Assembly: GCA_003552765.1 (NCBI GenBank)
Contig: PUOI01000392.1
Span: forward strand, 1-9,109
DNA from: Candidatus Hydrogenedentota bacterium
GTDB lineage: Bacteria > Hydrogenedentota > Hydrogenedentia > Hydrogenedentales > SLHB01
Reading direction: 5' to 3'
Length of the DNA: 9,109 nucleotides
The notes beneath the pieces were generated by a model. The model did not search any database and was not told where the DNA came from. It was given only the letters and a program-made list of their open reading frames with translations. The position numbers and the translations under genes were made by a program. Shown here in pieces: positions 1-5,682 of this stretch (position 1 is the first letter of the stretch; every line of letters begins with the position of its first letter).

Positions 1-470
1 CCTTGTTCAGCGAAGAGGCTGTTGTGCTCATTCACGCGGCCACGGGCGGCAGTCCGCGCGAAACCGTCAACGTATGCCGAAACGCGATGCTTACCGCCGC
101 GCGGATAGGCCAGCCCATTGTGGACGCGGATGTCGCGCTTCACACCATTGATCGCACCAGCGCGCCCGACGAGGCGGTGCGCGACAAGATTGAGGCATTG
201 GTGGAACAGTGGGACACACACACGCGAACGGACAATGCCATCGAGGCCTCAGAGGAAACCATGTCTGAGGAGGGGGATGCGGAAAGCCCGTCCGGAAAGC
301 TTGGCGGCGAAGAGTTCGCCATGGGGCTGAGCGAGGAGACCGGGGGAGCGGCGACGAGGCGCGAAGACGAGGAGCGCGCGAATCAGCTATTGTTACGCGC
401 GGCCCAAGCGCGTGAGACGGACGCCAAGGCGCGTGAAGAAGAGCAGAAGGACCGTTCATCCGATGAGTGA
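1..470 (+). CDS. C-terminal part of a probable ExeA/GspA-type AAA+ ATPase (5' end outside window)
   Basis: The open frame runs in from the left edge (first whole codon at 3) and ends at TGA 468-470; 155 codons are visible. The first 45 or so residues, FSEEAVVLIHAATGGSPRET followed by VNVCRNAMLTAARIGQPIVDADV, match the lid/sensor-2 end of ExeA/GspA-like AAA+ ATPases (family pattern: helix, GG-x-PR-x-x-N, helix, 'A...I....V'). The sensor-2 arginine is in GSPR. The Walker A and B motifs would lie upstream and are not visible. The remaining 100 residues are highly acidic, rich in E, D, A and G, with no fold I recognise, ending in a charged helix-like stretch (EERANQLLLRAAQARETDAK). ExeA-type ATPases usually drive secretin or pilus-type assembly or bind peptidoglycan, but without the N-terminus this is only a family guess; another AAA+ ATPase is possible. 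It overlaps the next gene by 8 bp. Confidence 0.6.
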   Translation, partial: LFSEEAVVLIHAATGGSPRETVNVCRNAMLTAARIGQPIVDADVALHTIDRTSAPDEAVRDKIEALVEQWDTHTRTDNAIEASEETMSEEGDAESPSGKLGGEEFAMGLSEETGGAATRREDEERANQLLLRAAQARETDAKAREEEQKDRSSDE

Positions 471-1008
471 TGACAAGCACACGGCGTGGAATTGGGGCCC
501 GGCGGTCCGGCGGCGGTTGGCGCGCGTCGAAAAGGCGCTGCAAGCCTCCATTGGTCCCGATGCCCGCTTCGAAAGCGGCGCCAGCCAAGGCGAGGCGCCC
601 GAATGGCCTGGCGACAATGTCTTGGGATATGGCGGAGCGTTCGGCGGCGAGGGCGATGCGCAGTCCAACTCACTCGATGCGCGCCAAGGCCGCCTAAGGC
701 CGAGCCAACGGGGCCTGGAGACATTGCAGGCCATCGTTGCCGAGCTGAGCCGCTTGGAATCCGGCGAAGACGTATCCCCGCACACGGAACCCGAGGATAC
801 GGCGGCCTTTGATGTCCCGGAAGGATTTCTTCTGGACGCTGGCGCGGACGATCAGAGCGAGTATGAGAGAATGGAGTCAGCGGAGCCCCACGAAGAAGGG
901 GACGCTTCCAGTCATCCGCCCCTTGACTTCGAGGAAATGCTGAAGCTCATTGAAGAACTCCAGAAGCAGCCCCGCGAAGACCCCGATGAACAGCCGCCCG
1001 GCGCTTAA
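463..1008 (+). CDS. Acidic protein of unknown function, translationally coupled to the ATPase
   Basis: I do not recognise this 181-residue protein. The start ATG at 463 overlaps the upstream stop (ATGAGTGA, 463-470) and is preceded by AGAAGGA at 445-451, a good Shine-Dalgarno site. An upstream in-frame start near 412 would lie inside the ATPase gene and is unlikely. There is no signal peptide and no membrane segment, so it is probably cytoplasmic. Three short helix-prone segments are visible: a basic one near residues 13-29 (PAVRRRLARVEKALQAS), one near 82-99 (QRGLETLQAIVAELSRLE) and an acidic amphipathic one near 153-169 (PLDFEEMLKLIEELQKQ). They are separated by Gly/Ser/Glu/Asp-rich, probably disordered linkers. 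The layout suggests a partner-binding or scaffold protein working with the preceding ATPase; this is inference from coupling and composition. The gene ends 26 bp from the convergent lpxC-fabZ stop. Confidence 0.7.
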   Translation: MSDDKHTAWNWGPAVRRRLARVEKALQASIGPDARFESGASQGEAPEWPGDNVLGYGGAFGGEGDAQSNSLDARQGRLRPSQRGLETLQAIVAELSRLESGEDVSPHTEPEDTAAFDVPEGFLLDAGADDQSEYERMESAEPHEEGDASSHPPLDFEEMLKLIEELQKQPREDPDEQPPGA

Positions 1009-1034
1009 CCGCCGCCAACGCTCCTGCCTGTGCT

Positions 1035-2366
1035 TTACCCGGGGACCTTGTCCGCGTCGACCAAGCTGAAAAACATTTCGGCCTCCGCCGCGACGGACTC
1101 ATCAACCTTAGCCACGGCCCGCACCTTGCACGCGTTCCGGCGGTGGCGCAACATCTCGACATTGACCACAATCTGGTCGCCCGGCACCACGGTCCGGCGA
1201 AAACGGGCCTTTTCAATCCCCATGAAGTACGCGACTTTCCCGGGTTGGGCTGATTCCGATTCCCCATCGCCAAAGACCAGGACCGAACTCACCTGAGCCA
1301 TCACCTCGATGATGAGGACGCCAGGCATGACCGGCATTTCCGGCCAATGTCCTTGGAAGAAGGGTTCATTGACCGTGACGTTCTTAATGCCCGTGGCGTA
1401 TTCAAAGGGCTCGAACTCGATGATCCGGTCCACCAAGAGAAATGGGTATCGGTGGGGCAGGACCTTCATAATCGCGTTGACGTTAAGCGCGGGCGCCTTC
1501 GGCGCGGGAGGCGTGTCCTCGTTCTGGCTGCTTCCATTCAGCAGTTGCTTCTTAATCTGCTGGGAGAACTCGACGTGCATGGCGTGACCAGACTTCATGC
1601 CGATGATGTGACCCCGCACCGGACGCCCAAGCAGATAAATGTCGCCCAAGAGGTCCAGGATCTTGTGCCGGACGAACTCATCGGGATACCGCAAATCATC
1701 GTTTAGAATGCCGTCGTCGCCAATGACCACGGCGTTCTCCAGGCTCCCGCCTTGGATGAGGCCCTGCTCCTGGAGCATTCGGACCTCGCGCAGAAAACAG
1801 AACGTGCGGGCGGGGGCGATGTCGCGCCCGAACACCTCGGGGGTCAGGGAGTAGGAGGCGTACTGCGTGCCCACGGCCGGATGGTCGTAGGAGATTGTCA
1901 TCGTCAAACGGAGATCGTCGGCCGGGAGCACGCTCAGGGTAACGTCATCGTGTTTGTAGAACACCGGCGCGTCCAACTCGATGTACTTGCGCTCGGCTTC
2001 CTGTTCGACGATGCCCGCGTCCTTCAACGTGTTCATGAAAGGCAACGCGCTGCCATCTCCGACGGGGATCTCGTTGGCGTCCACCTCTATGTTCAAGTTG
2101 TCGATGGCGAGACCCGCCACCGCGGCGAGCACGTGCTCGACCGTATGGACTTTCACCCCGTTGATGCCGATGGTCGTGCCGCGGGATACGTCCACAACGT
2201 GGTCGATATCGGCCTTGATCGCGGGTTTTTCCGGCAGATCCGAACGATAAAACGTGATCCCGCTGTTGTCAGGAGCCGGCTTGAATGTGATGGTGGTTAG
2301 GTTGCCCGTGTGAAGCCCCACTCCGGAGAAGGAGGCTTCCTTAGCGATCGTTTTCTGACGTTCCAT
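1035..2366 (-). CDS. lpxC: Bifunctional UDP-3-O-acyl-N-acetylglucosamine deacetylase / 3-hydroxyacyl-ACP dehydratase (LpxC-FabZ fusion)
   Basis: The 443-residue protein has two complete enzymes in one chain. Residues 1-275 or so are LpxC, the zinc-dependent deacetylase that commits UDP-GlcNAc derivatives to lipid A. HTVEH carries Glu77/His78, HKILDLLGD carries His234/Asp238, and SGH carries His261, matching the E. coli zinc ligands H79/H238/D242 and catalytic E78/H265. After a linker (about 277-294, rich in Pro, Ala and charged residues), residues 295-443 are FabZ, the 3-hydroxyacyl-ACP dehydratase of fatty-acid synthesis, with catalytic His305 in LPHRYPFLLVDRI and Glu354 in MPGVLIIEVMAQ. Length is about that of the two enzymes added, and both active sites look intact. 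Fusions of this kind are known in several non-proteobacterial Gram-negative phyla. The ATG at 2366 is supported by SD GGAAG (2376-2380, minus strand, 9 nt away) and by the LpxC-typical N-terminus leading to SGVGLHTG. The start lies 26 bp inside lpxD, which suggests coupling. No lpxA follows; the next gene is convergent. Confidence 0.97.
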   Translation of the reverse strand: MERQKTIAKEASFSGVGLHTGNLTTITFKPAPDNSGITFYRSDLPEKPAIKADIDHVVDVSRGTTIGINGVKVHTVEHVLAAVAGLAIDNLNIEVDANEIPVGDGSALPFMNTLKDAGIVEQEAERKYIELDAPVFYKHDDVTLSVLPADDLRLTMTISYDHPAVGTQYASYSLTPEVFGRDIAPARTFCFLREVRMLQEQGLIQGGSLENAVVIGDDGILNDDLRYPDEFVRHKILDLLGDIYLLGRPVRGHIIGMKSGHAMHVEFSQQIKKQLLNGSSQNEDTPPAPKAPALNVNAIMKVLPHRYPFLLVDRIIEFEPFEYATGIKNVTVNEPFFQGHWPEMPVMPGVLIIEVMAQVSSVLVFGDGESESAQPGKVAYFMGIEKARFRRTVVPGDQIVVNVEMLRHRRNACKVRAVAKVDESVAAEAEMFFSLVDADKVPG

Positions 2367-3399
2367 TAATCCGTTCTTCCAGTTCGTGGATCCGTTGTTC
2401 CATCTCGCGAATCCGCTTGAGCGCGTCCGGGACTTGCCGAATACCGGCCTTCAGACGCCGTTCCACAAGGTGATCGACCGCGGGAAATCCACTGACCGTC
2501 TTCCCCGCGGGCACTGATTTGGTGACGCCGGCAAAGCCCCCGACCGTAACGCCGTCGCCGACTTCGATATGGCCCGCAATGCCGGCTCCCGCTGCCACTG
2601 TGACAAATCGGCCCAGGATGGTGCTTCCCGCGATGCCCGCGTTGCCGGATATCACACAATGCTCCCCGATTTGAACATTGTGGCCAATCTGCACGAGGTT
2701 GTCAATCTTGGTCCCGTTGCCGATGATGGTCTGACCAAAGGTCGCCCGGTCCACGGCCGAATTCGCGCCTATTTCCACGTCGTCGCCGATAATGACGCCG
2801 CCGACCTGCGGAATCTTCGTGTGGCCCTCTCTATCAGAGGTAAACCCGAATCCGTCGGCGCCGATGACCGCGCCAGAATGAATAATGCACCGGGCGCCGA
2901 TCCGGACCTCCTCGCGGATAGTTGCATTAGGATGAATGACCGTGTCCGGCCCTATCAGTGAGCCCCGACCCACGTATGCGCCGGCGTAGAGCACGGCATT
3001 GTCGCCAATCACGCACCCGCTGGCGATCCGGACGTGAGCGTCTATGGCCACGTTCTTGCCTAACTTGACCGTGTCGTCGACAATGGCCGTGGGATGAATC
3101 CCCGTGGGATGGCTGAGCGGGGAGGGCTGGAATCGCTGAAGGACGCGTAGGAACGCGTCATACGGGTTGGTTACCTGAATGAGCGAAACCGGCTCCGGCG
3201 CCTCCTTGATGTCCAGGGGGGCCAGCACGGCGGAAGCCTTGGTCTCGTTAACGTAAGGCCGGTAACGGTCACTGGCCACAAAGGTCAAATCGCCCGGATT
3301 CGCCTGCCGGATGCCGCTCAGGCCGGTGATGGAGATGGTCTTGTCCCCGATCACCTTGCCGCCGACCAAGTCGGCTATTTCGGCGACGGATGTCTTCAT
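2341..3399 (-). CDS. lpxD: UDP-3-O-(3-hydroxyacyl)glucosamine N-acyltransferase LpxD
   Basis: LpxD transfers a 3-hydroxyacyl chain from ACP to the amine freed by LpxC, the third step of lipid A synthesis, at the cytoplasmic face. From ATG 3399 the product is 352 residues, close to the usual 340-355. Residues 1-95 or so are the LpxD-type N-terminal domain (AEIADLVGG near the start, then DLTFVA and NPYDAFLRVL). Residues about 100-300 are a left-handed beta-helix of hexapeptide repeats (V-IG-N, I-IG-D and similar). His240 in QIGHNVQIG corresponds to the catalytic E. coli His239. A C-terminal helix (ALKRIREMEQRIHELEERI) follows. A TTG at 3408 in the same frame would add three residues; I prefer the ATG because MKTSVAEIADLVGG is a typical family start. 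Neither start has a clear Shine-Dalgarno site. The 3' end overlaps lpxC-fabZ by 26 bp. It lies downstream of skp, the classical arrangement. Confidence 0.96.
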   Translation of the reverse strand: MKTSVAEIADLVGGKVIGDKTISITGLSGIRQANPGDLTFVASDRYRPYVNETKASAVLAPLDIKEAPEPVSLIQVTNPYDAFLRVLQRFQPSPLSHPTGIHPTAIVDDTVKLGKNVAIDAHVRIASGCVIGDNAVLYAGAYVGRGSLIGPDTVIHPNATIREEVRIGARCIIHSGAVIGADGFGFTSDREGHTKIPQVGGVIIGDDVEIGANSAVDRATFGQTIIGNGTKIDNLVQIGHNVQIGEHCVISGNAGIAGSTILGRFVTVAAGAGIAGHIEVGDGVTVGGFAGVTKSVPAGKTVSGFPAVDHLVERRLKAGIRQVPDALKRIREMEQRIHELEERINGTSENDR

Positions 3400-3420
3400 T
3401 GTTGGCAAAGGAAACTAACG

Positions 3421-3447
3421 GGACGCTAACGCGCGGGGCGTCCGCGC
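3421..3447 (-). promoter_or_regulatory. Two overlapping, mutually exclusive hairpins in the lpxD leader
   Basis: GGACGC (3421-3426) pairs with GCGTCC (3438-3443) across an 11-nt loop, and GCGCGG (3431-3436) pairs with CCGCGC (3442-3447) across 5 nt. The arms interleave, so only one stem can form at a time. No T-tract follows either stem, so a simple intrinsic terminator is not supported. Any regulatory role is inferred from position just before lpxD. Confidence 0.25.
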
Positions 3448-3452
3448 TCCAT
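3426..3452 (-). CDS. Possible 8-residue leader ORF ahead of lpxD
   Basis: On the minus strand, AAGGAG (3457-3462) stands 4 nt before an ATG at 3452 that opens MERGRPAR and stops at TAG (3426-3428), 26 nt before the lpxD ATG. The Shine-Dalgarno match is stronger than anything at lpxD itself, which has none that I can see. Two mutually exclusive GC-rich hairpins overlap the ORF. A leader peptide or ribosome-loading site is an inference; chance occurrence in GC-rich sequence cannot be excluded. Confidence 0.22.
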   Translation of the reverse strand: MERGRPAR

Positions 3453-3502
3453 CCCTCTCCTTGATTGTGGCGCTCCCTCCGCAACGAATGGAAGAGGCAG
3501 CT

Positions 3503-3535
3503 GGCTGGCCCCGCACTCGGAACGCGCGGCCAGCC
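3503..3535 (-). repeat. Inverted repeat in the skp-lpxD gap
   Basis: GGCTGGCC (3503-3510) and GGCCAGCC (3528-3535) are perfect 8-bp inverted copies separated by 17 bp. The structure could form in the skp-lpxD transcript or act as a protein site. No T-run follows on the minus strand, so it is not a convincing terminator. Confidence 0.35.
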
Positions 3536-3568
3536 TTCGCTCCTTCGATTCGCTTAAAGCAGATCAAC

Positions 3569-3584
3569 CCTCTTGCGTAAGAGG
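3569..3584 (-). repeat. Short hairpin just after skp
   Basis: CCTCTT (3569-3574) and AAGAGG (3579-3584) form a perfect 6-bp stem with a 4-nt loop, about 19 nt downstream of the skp stop on the minus strand. The following bases are not T-rich, so it might stabilise the skp 3' end or weakly attenuate read-through, but it does not meet the usual criteria for an intrinsic terminator. Confidence 0.3.
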
Positions 3585-3602
3585 AGAGCCGGATTCTGGG
3601 CT

Positions 3603-4172
3603 CTAGTTTCCGGCCCTGTAGTTGCTATTGATGCGCTCAATAACGCGGCTGGTCATGTTCAAGGGCGAGCTGTGGTACAAGACGCCGCCAAGGTTGGGAT
3701 CGCCATCGAAAATGAGGTGGTAGTTCTCTTCAATGCCAATCTCTTCCACCACTTCATTGATTTCCGCTTGCAGTTGGCTGATAAGCCGGTTGGCCTGCCG
3801 GTTGATCTCGCTGTCCCATTCCTCGTGCTGACGCTGGATCCGGCGGAGGTCCCGCTCAATGTCATCGCGTTCGGCGAGGGCTTCCGTCTCGGACAGGCTG
3901 GCGCGCCGTTGTTCGAACTGTTGTTGCTGTTCCTGGACCTCGCTTAGCATCTCGTCTATTTCCTGTTCCCGCTGCCGCACGAGTTGATCCAGTTGTTCCA
4001 TTTGGTCTTGTTGTTTTTCGTAGGCGTCGTAAACCGCTTTCCGGTCCACAACGGCGATTTTATACTGCCCATCTGGTGTGGTGTCCTGAGCGAAGCCAAG
4101 CCCTGTGGCCGCGATATAGAACACTACGGAAAGAGTGAGTACTCCCAGGATGACGTTCTTGCCAAGTTTCAC
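3603..4172 (-). CDS. skp: OmpH/Skp-family periplasmic chaperone
   Basis: Skp/OmpH proteins are periplasmic chaperones that hold unfolded outer-membrane proteins on their way to the BAM complex. The 189-residue product has a Sec signal peptide (basic MKLGKN, hydrophobic residues 8-25, probable cleavage after Ala28 in GFA-Q). It then has the family's first beta strand KIAVVDRKAVYDAYEK (38-53), a long Gln/Glu-rich coiled coil (about 50-147) forming the tentacles, and the closing strand-and-helix segment (YHLIFD, then LYHSSPLNMTSRVIERIN). Length is normal for the family. The start is a GTG at 4172 with SD AGAAGGA 9 nt upstream. It is the first gene after a probable promoter at 4323-4352 and precedes lpxD by about 200 bp, matching the skp-lpxD order seen widely in Gram-negatives; bamA, usually just upstream, is not here. 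Confidence 0.9.
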   Translation of the reverse strand: MKLGKNVILGVLTLSVVFYIAATGLGFAQDTTPDGQYKIAVVDRKAVYDAYEKQQDQMEQLDQLVRQREQEIDEMLSEVQEQQQQFEQRRASLSETEALAERDDIERDLRRIQRQHEEWDSEINRQANRLISQLQAEINEVVEEIGIEENYHLIFDGDPNLGGVLYHSSPLNMTSRVIERINSNYRAGN

Positions 4173-4181
4173 GATGAGCTG

Positions 4182-4188
4182 TCCTTCT
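4182..4188 (-). promoter_or_regulatory. Ribosome binding site fixing the skp GTG start
   Basis: AGAAGGA on the minus strand lies 9 nt before the GTG at 4172. It supports the non-ATG start, which also gives a full signal peptide. Confidence 0.7.
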
Positions 4189-4252
4189 GTTTCGGGGCAA
4201 TGCCCTTTGGCGTCTCAAAAAACAGACTTGTCCGCCCGCATCAGCGAGCACG

Positions 4253-4311
4253 TGGAGCCAAGGCGGCGCGTCACAGGCTGTTGGCCGCTGATTCCCTGTA
4301 GGGGGGCTCCA
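4253..4311 (-). repeat. Nested inverted repeats in the predicted skp leader
   Basis: TGGAGCC (4253-4259) pairs with GGCTCCA (4305-4311), and inside it ACAGG (4273-4277) pairs with CCTGT (4295-4299). The outer arm sits at the predicted transcript 5' end. This could be a structured 5' UTR, though stems of 7 and 5 bp with long loops are weak evidence. Confidence 0.25.
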
Positions 4312-4322
4312 AACCAAGCCAA

Positions 4323-4352
4323 AGTATAACAGGGTTCCCATGAGGGCCGCAA
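4323..4352 (-). promoter_or_regulatory. Probable sigma70-type promoter for skp-lpxD-lpxC/fabZ
   Basis: On the minus strand TTGCGG (4347-4352) is followed after 18 bp by TATACT (4323-4328), with TG one base upstream of the -10 box (TGTTATACT), an extended -10 motif. Transcription would begin near 4316 and give a leader of about 145 nt before the skp GTG. The -10 box is strong and the -35 box moderate. The site starts 18 bp beyond the monophosphatase stop codon. Confidence 0.5.
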
Positions 4353-4369
4353 ATGCTTTGTACGCGGTC

Positions 4370-5185
4370 CTATTCCGGAGCGGGAGCGGGTTCGCGCGCC
4401 GCGGAGAGATGGCCCAGCAGGGCGCTGTGCACGGCGCCATTCGAGATTAGGATGCCCTCCTTACCGTCGAACAGCGCGAGGGGAGAGCCGTCCAGGCGGC
4501 TGGCGGTTCCGCCAGCTTCCTCCACAATGAGCTGCCCCGCCGCGTAATCCCACGGACTCAGGCCCACGTGCACGTAAGCCTCCGCCTCGGCTGCGGCGAC
4601 GGCGCACAAGGCCACGGCGGCGGAACCCTCGCAGCGCAGTTGCCCGGCTGCGTGGATGACTTGGCCGAGGGATTCGAGTGTAGCCTCGCGGTCTTCCGGA
4701 ACCGAGAAATCCACTTCCACCCGGGCGCGGCCGAGTTCCCCGTGTGGGGAGACCTGAAGCGGTTGGGTGTTGCGGGTCGCGCCGCAATTGCGTTCGGCGA
4801 GGTACAAATCCTGGGTGACAGGCATTGCGATGCCCGCCGCGGAAATCTCACCGTTACGAACGAAAGCGATGGAGATGGCGAACGCGGGGAAGAGACCGCG
4901 AAGGAAGTTCTGCGTCCCATCGATGGGATCAATAACCCAGCAGCGGGACGGCGGTGTGTCTGGATGCTGGTCCAGTCCCTCCTCTTCCGCTATCACCGTG
5001 TCCGTGGGAAATGACTTGCTGATCCGGTTGACGATCTGGCTTTGAGCCGCCACGTCAACTTCCGTGAGCAGATCATTGGCCCCATTCTTTTCTTGCACCC
5101 GCAGACGCGTCCGGCCGGCATACTTGGCCTTTACGTACGCGGAAGTCTCGCGGAGGATTAACTCGATTAGGTCGAGTTCATTCAT
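4370..5185 (-). CDS. Inositol monophosphatase family protein
   Basis: This is a Mg2+-dependent phosphatase of the IMPase/SuhB/CysQ superfamily that cleaves a sugar- or inositol-type phosphate monoester; the exact substrate cannot be read from the sequence. The 271-residue length is typical. Signature motifs are all present: NDLLTEVD (38-44), AEEEG with metal-binding glutamates (67-69), WVIDPIDGT (83-91, with Asp86 and Asp89) and SPWDYAAGQLIVEEAGG (210-226, with Asp213). I choose ATG 5185 because MNELDLIELILRE starts the first family helix and GGTGG lies 7 nt upstream. An in-frame ATG at 5299 would add 38 residues with no family resemblance. The gene is upstream of skp on the same strand, about 200 bp away and probably in a separate transcript. 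It may have a housekeeping role; a link to the lipid A genes is not shown. Confidence 0.93.
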   Translation of the reverse strand: MNELDLIELILRETSAYVKAKYAGRTRLRVQEKNGANDLLTEVDVAAQSQIVNRISKSFPTDTVIAEEEGLDQHPDTPPSRCWVIDPIDGTQNFLRGLFPAFAISIAFVRNGEISAAGIAMPVTQDLYLAERNCGATRNTQPLQVSPHGELGRARVEVDFSVPEDREATLESLGQVIHAAGQLRCEGSAAVALCAVAAAEAEAYVHVGLSPWDYAAGQLIVEEAGGTASRLDGSPLALFDGKEGILISNGAVHSALLGHLSAAREPAPAPE

Positions 5186-5391
5186 GGCGCGGCCACCATA
5201 TGTTGGGCTTTCCTCTTGTTGCTCCCGGAATCCCTTGAGATGCCGCTGACATCCTTGCGGCTCAGGGAAGCAAGCTGAAGCGAAGAAGGCTGTCCCCATT
5301 GTTGCTTGCGTGTGTGTGGGCTGGCAGTGTCTCAGCCAGAGCCTCTAGGCTAACACTCCACGCCCAATGAACGCAAAGCCGCGAATGTTCT

Positions 5392-5405
5392 GTTCGCGCG
5401 CGAAC
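5392..5405. promoter_or_regulatory. Perfect 14-bp palindrome, possible operator
   Basis: GTTCGCGCGCGAAC reads the same on both strands. It is preceded by another GTTC (5387-5390) and followed by a second palindrome with the same ends (5421-5430, centres 27 bp apart). A dimeric regulator site is inferred; no regulator gene is in the window. Confidence 0.35.
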
Positions 5406-5420
5406 CCCGGCATGACCGCC

Positions 5421-5430
5421 GTTCCGGAAC
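5421..5430. promoter_or_regulatory. Perfect 10-bp palindrome GTTCCGGAAC, possible operator
   Basis: The site has the same GTTC...GAAC ends as the 5392-5405 palindrome but a 2-bp centre. It lies about 82 bp before the -35 box of the downstream promoter, or on the far side toward the phosphatase gene. Function is inferred only from position. Confidence 0.28.
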
Positions 5431-5511
5431 AAGGGGCAGAGAATTTCTTTGCGCGCATACCTGAAAATTGTGAGCCGAAAGGTTGCATCAACAGCCTGTA
5501 TGCGCTAACAT

Positions 5512-5540
5512 TTGACAAGACAGTACTAGATTCCTTTAGT
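5512..5540 (+). promoter_or_regulatory. Probable sigma70-type promoter for the zinc-ribbon gene
   Basis: A perfect TTGACA (5512-5517) is followed after 17 bp by TTTAGT (5535-5540, four of six consensus bases). Transcription would start near 5547, leaving a leader of about 135 nt before the GTG at 5683. An octamer TAGTGACG occurs twice (5537-5544 and 5551-5558), straddling the predicted start, and could be a repressor site. Confidence 0.55.
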
Positions 5541-5667
5541 GACGCCAAAGTAGTGACGAAAAAGCCGGAAGGGGCGTGAAGTTTCGCGGCTGCCCGCAAT
5601 CGGGTATGACGGCGCCGCCGTGGGACGGTAGGCCGCATGGGGCGGCAGAGGGCCAGGATGTCGGGTT

Positions 5668-5673
5668 GAGGAG
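5668..5673 (+). promoter_or_regulatory. Ribosome binding site fixing the GTG start at 5683
   Basis: GAGGAG lies 9 nt before the GTG at 5683. Choosing a later in-frame ATG would remove both zinc-ligand cysteine pairs or leave only part of the ribbon. Confidence 0.65.
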
Positions 5674-5682
5674 CAACGGCCA

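Larger units (their letters stand above)
5186..5682. other. Divergent intergenic region of about 500 bp, no convincing gene
   Basis: This stretch separates the minus-strand phosphatase from the plus-strand zinc-ribbon gene. It holds a promoter facing right (5512-5540), two GTTC...GAAC palindromes (5392-5405 and 5421-5430) and a direct repeat at 5537-5558. A 70-codon frame at 5367-5579 (+) has no ribosome binding site or recognisable product. I could not find a good promoter for the phosphatase. Confidence 0.6.

Noticed and set aside
1009..1034. Bidirectional terminator between the convergent genes
   Set aside because: The 26-bp gap has no inverted repeat or T-tract that I can see.
1347..1706. 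Long plus-strand open frames inside lpxC-fabZ and lpxD (also 1752-2300, 2569-2961) and inside skp (3573-3947)
   Set aside because: They are antisense shadows of well-identified minus-strand genes in GC-rich sequence, with no product of their own.
5186..5299. 38-residue N-terminal extension of the monophosphatase from ATG 5299
   Set aside because: The added residues are unlike the family, and MNELDLIELILRE at 5185 is the normal first helix.
5367..5579. 70-codon ORF on the + strand in the divergent intergenic region
   Set aside because: No ribosome binding site, no recognisable product, and it contains the palindromes and the TTGACA promoter.
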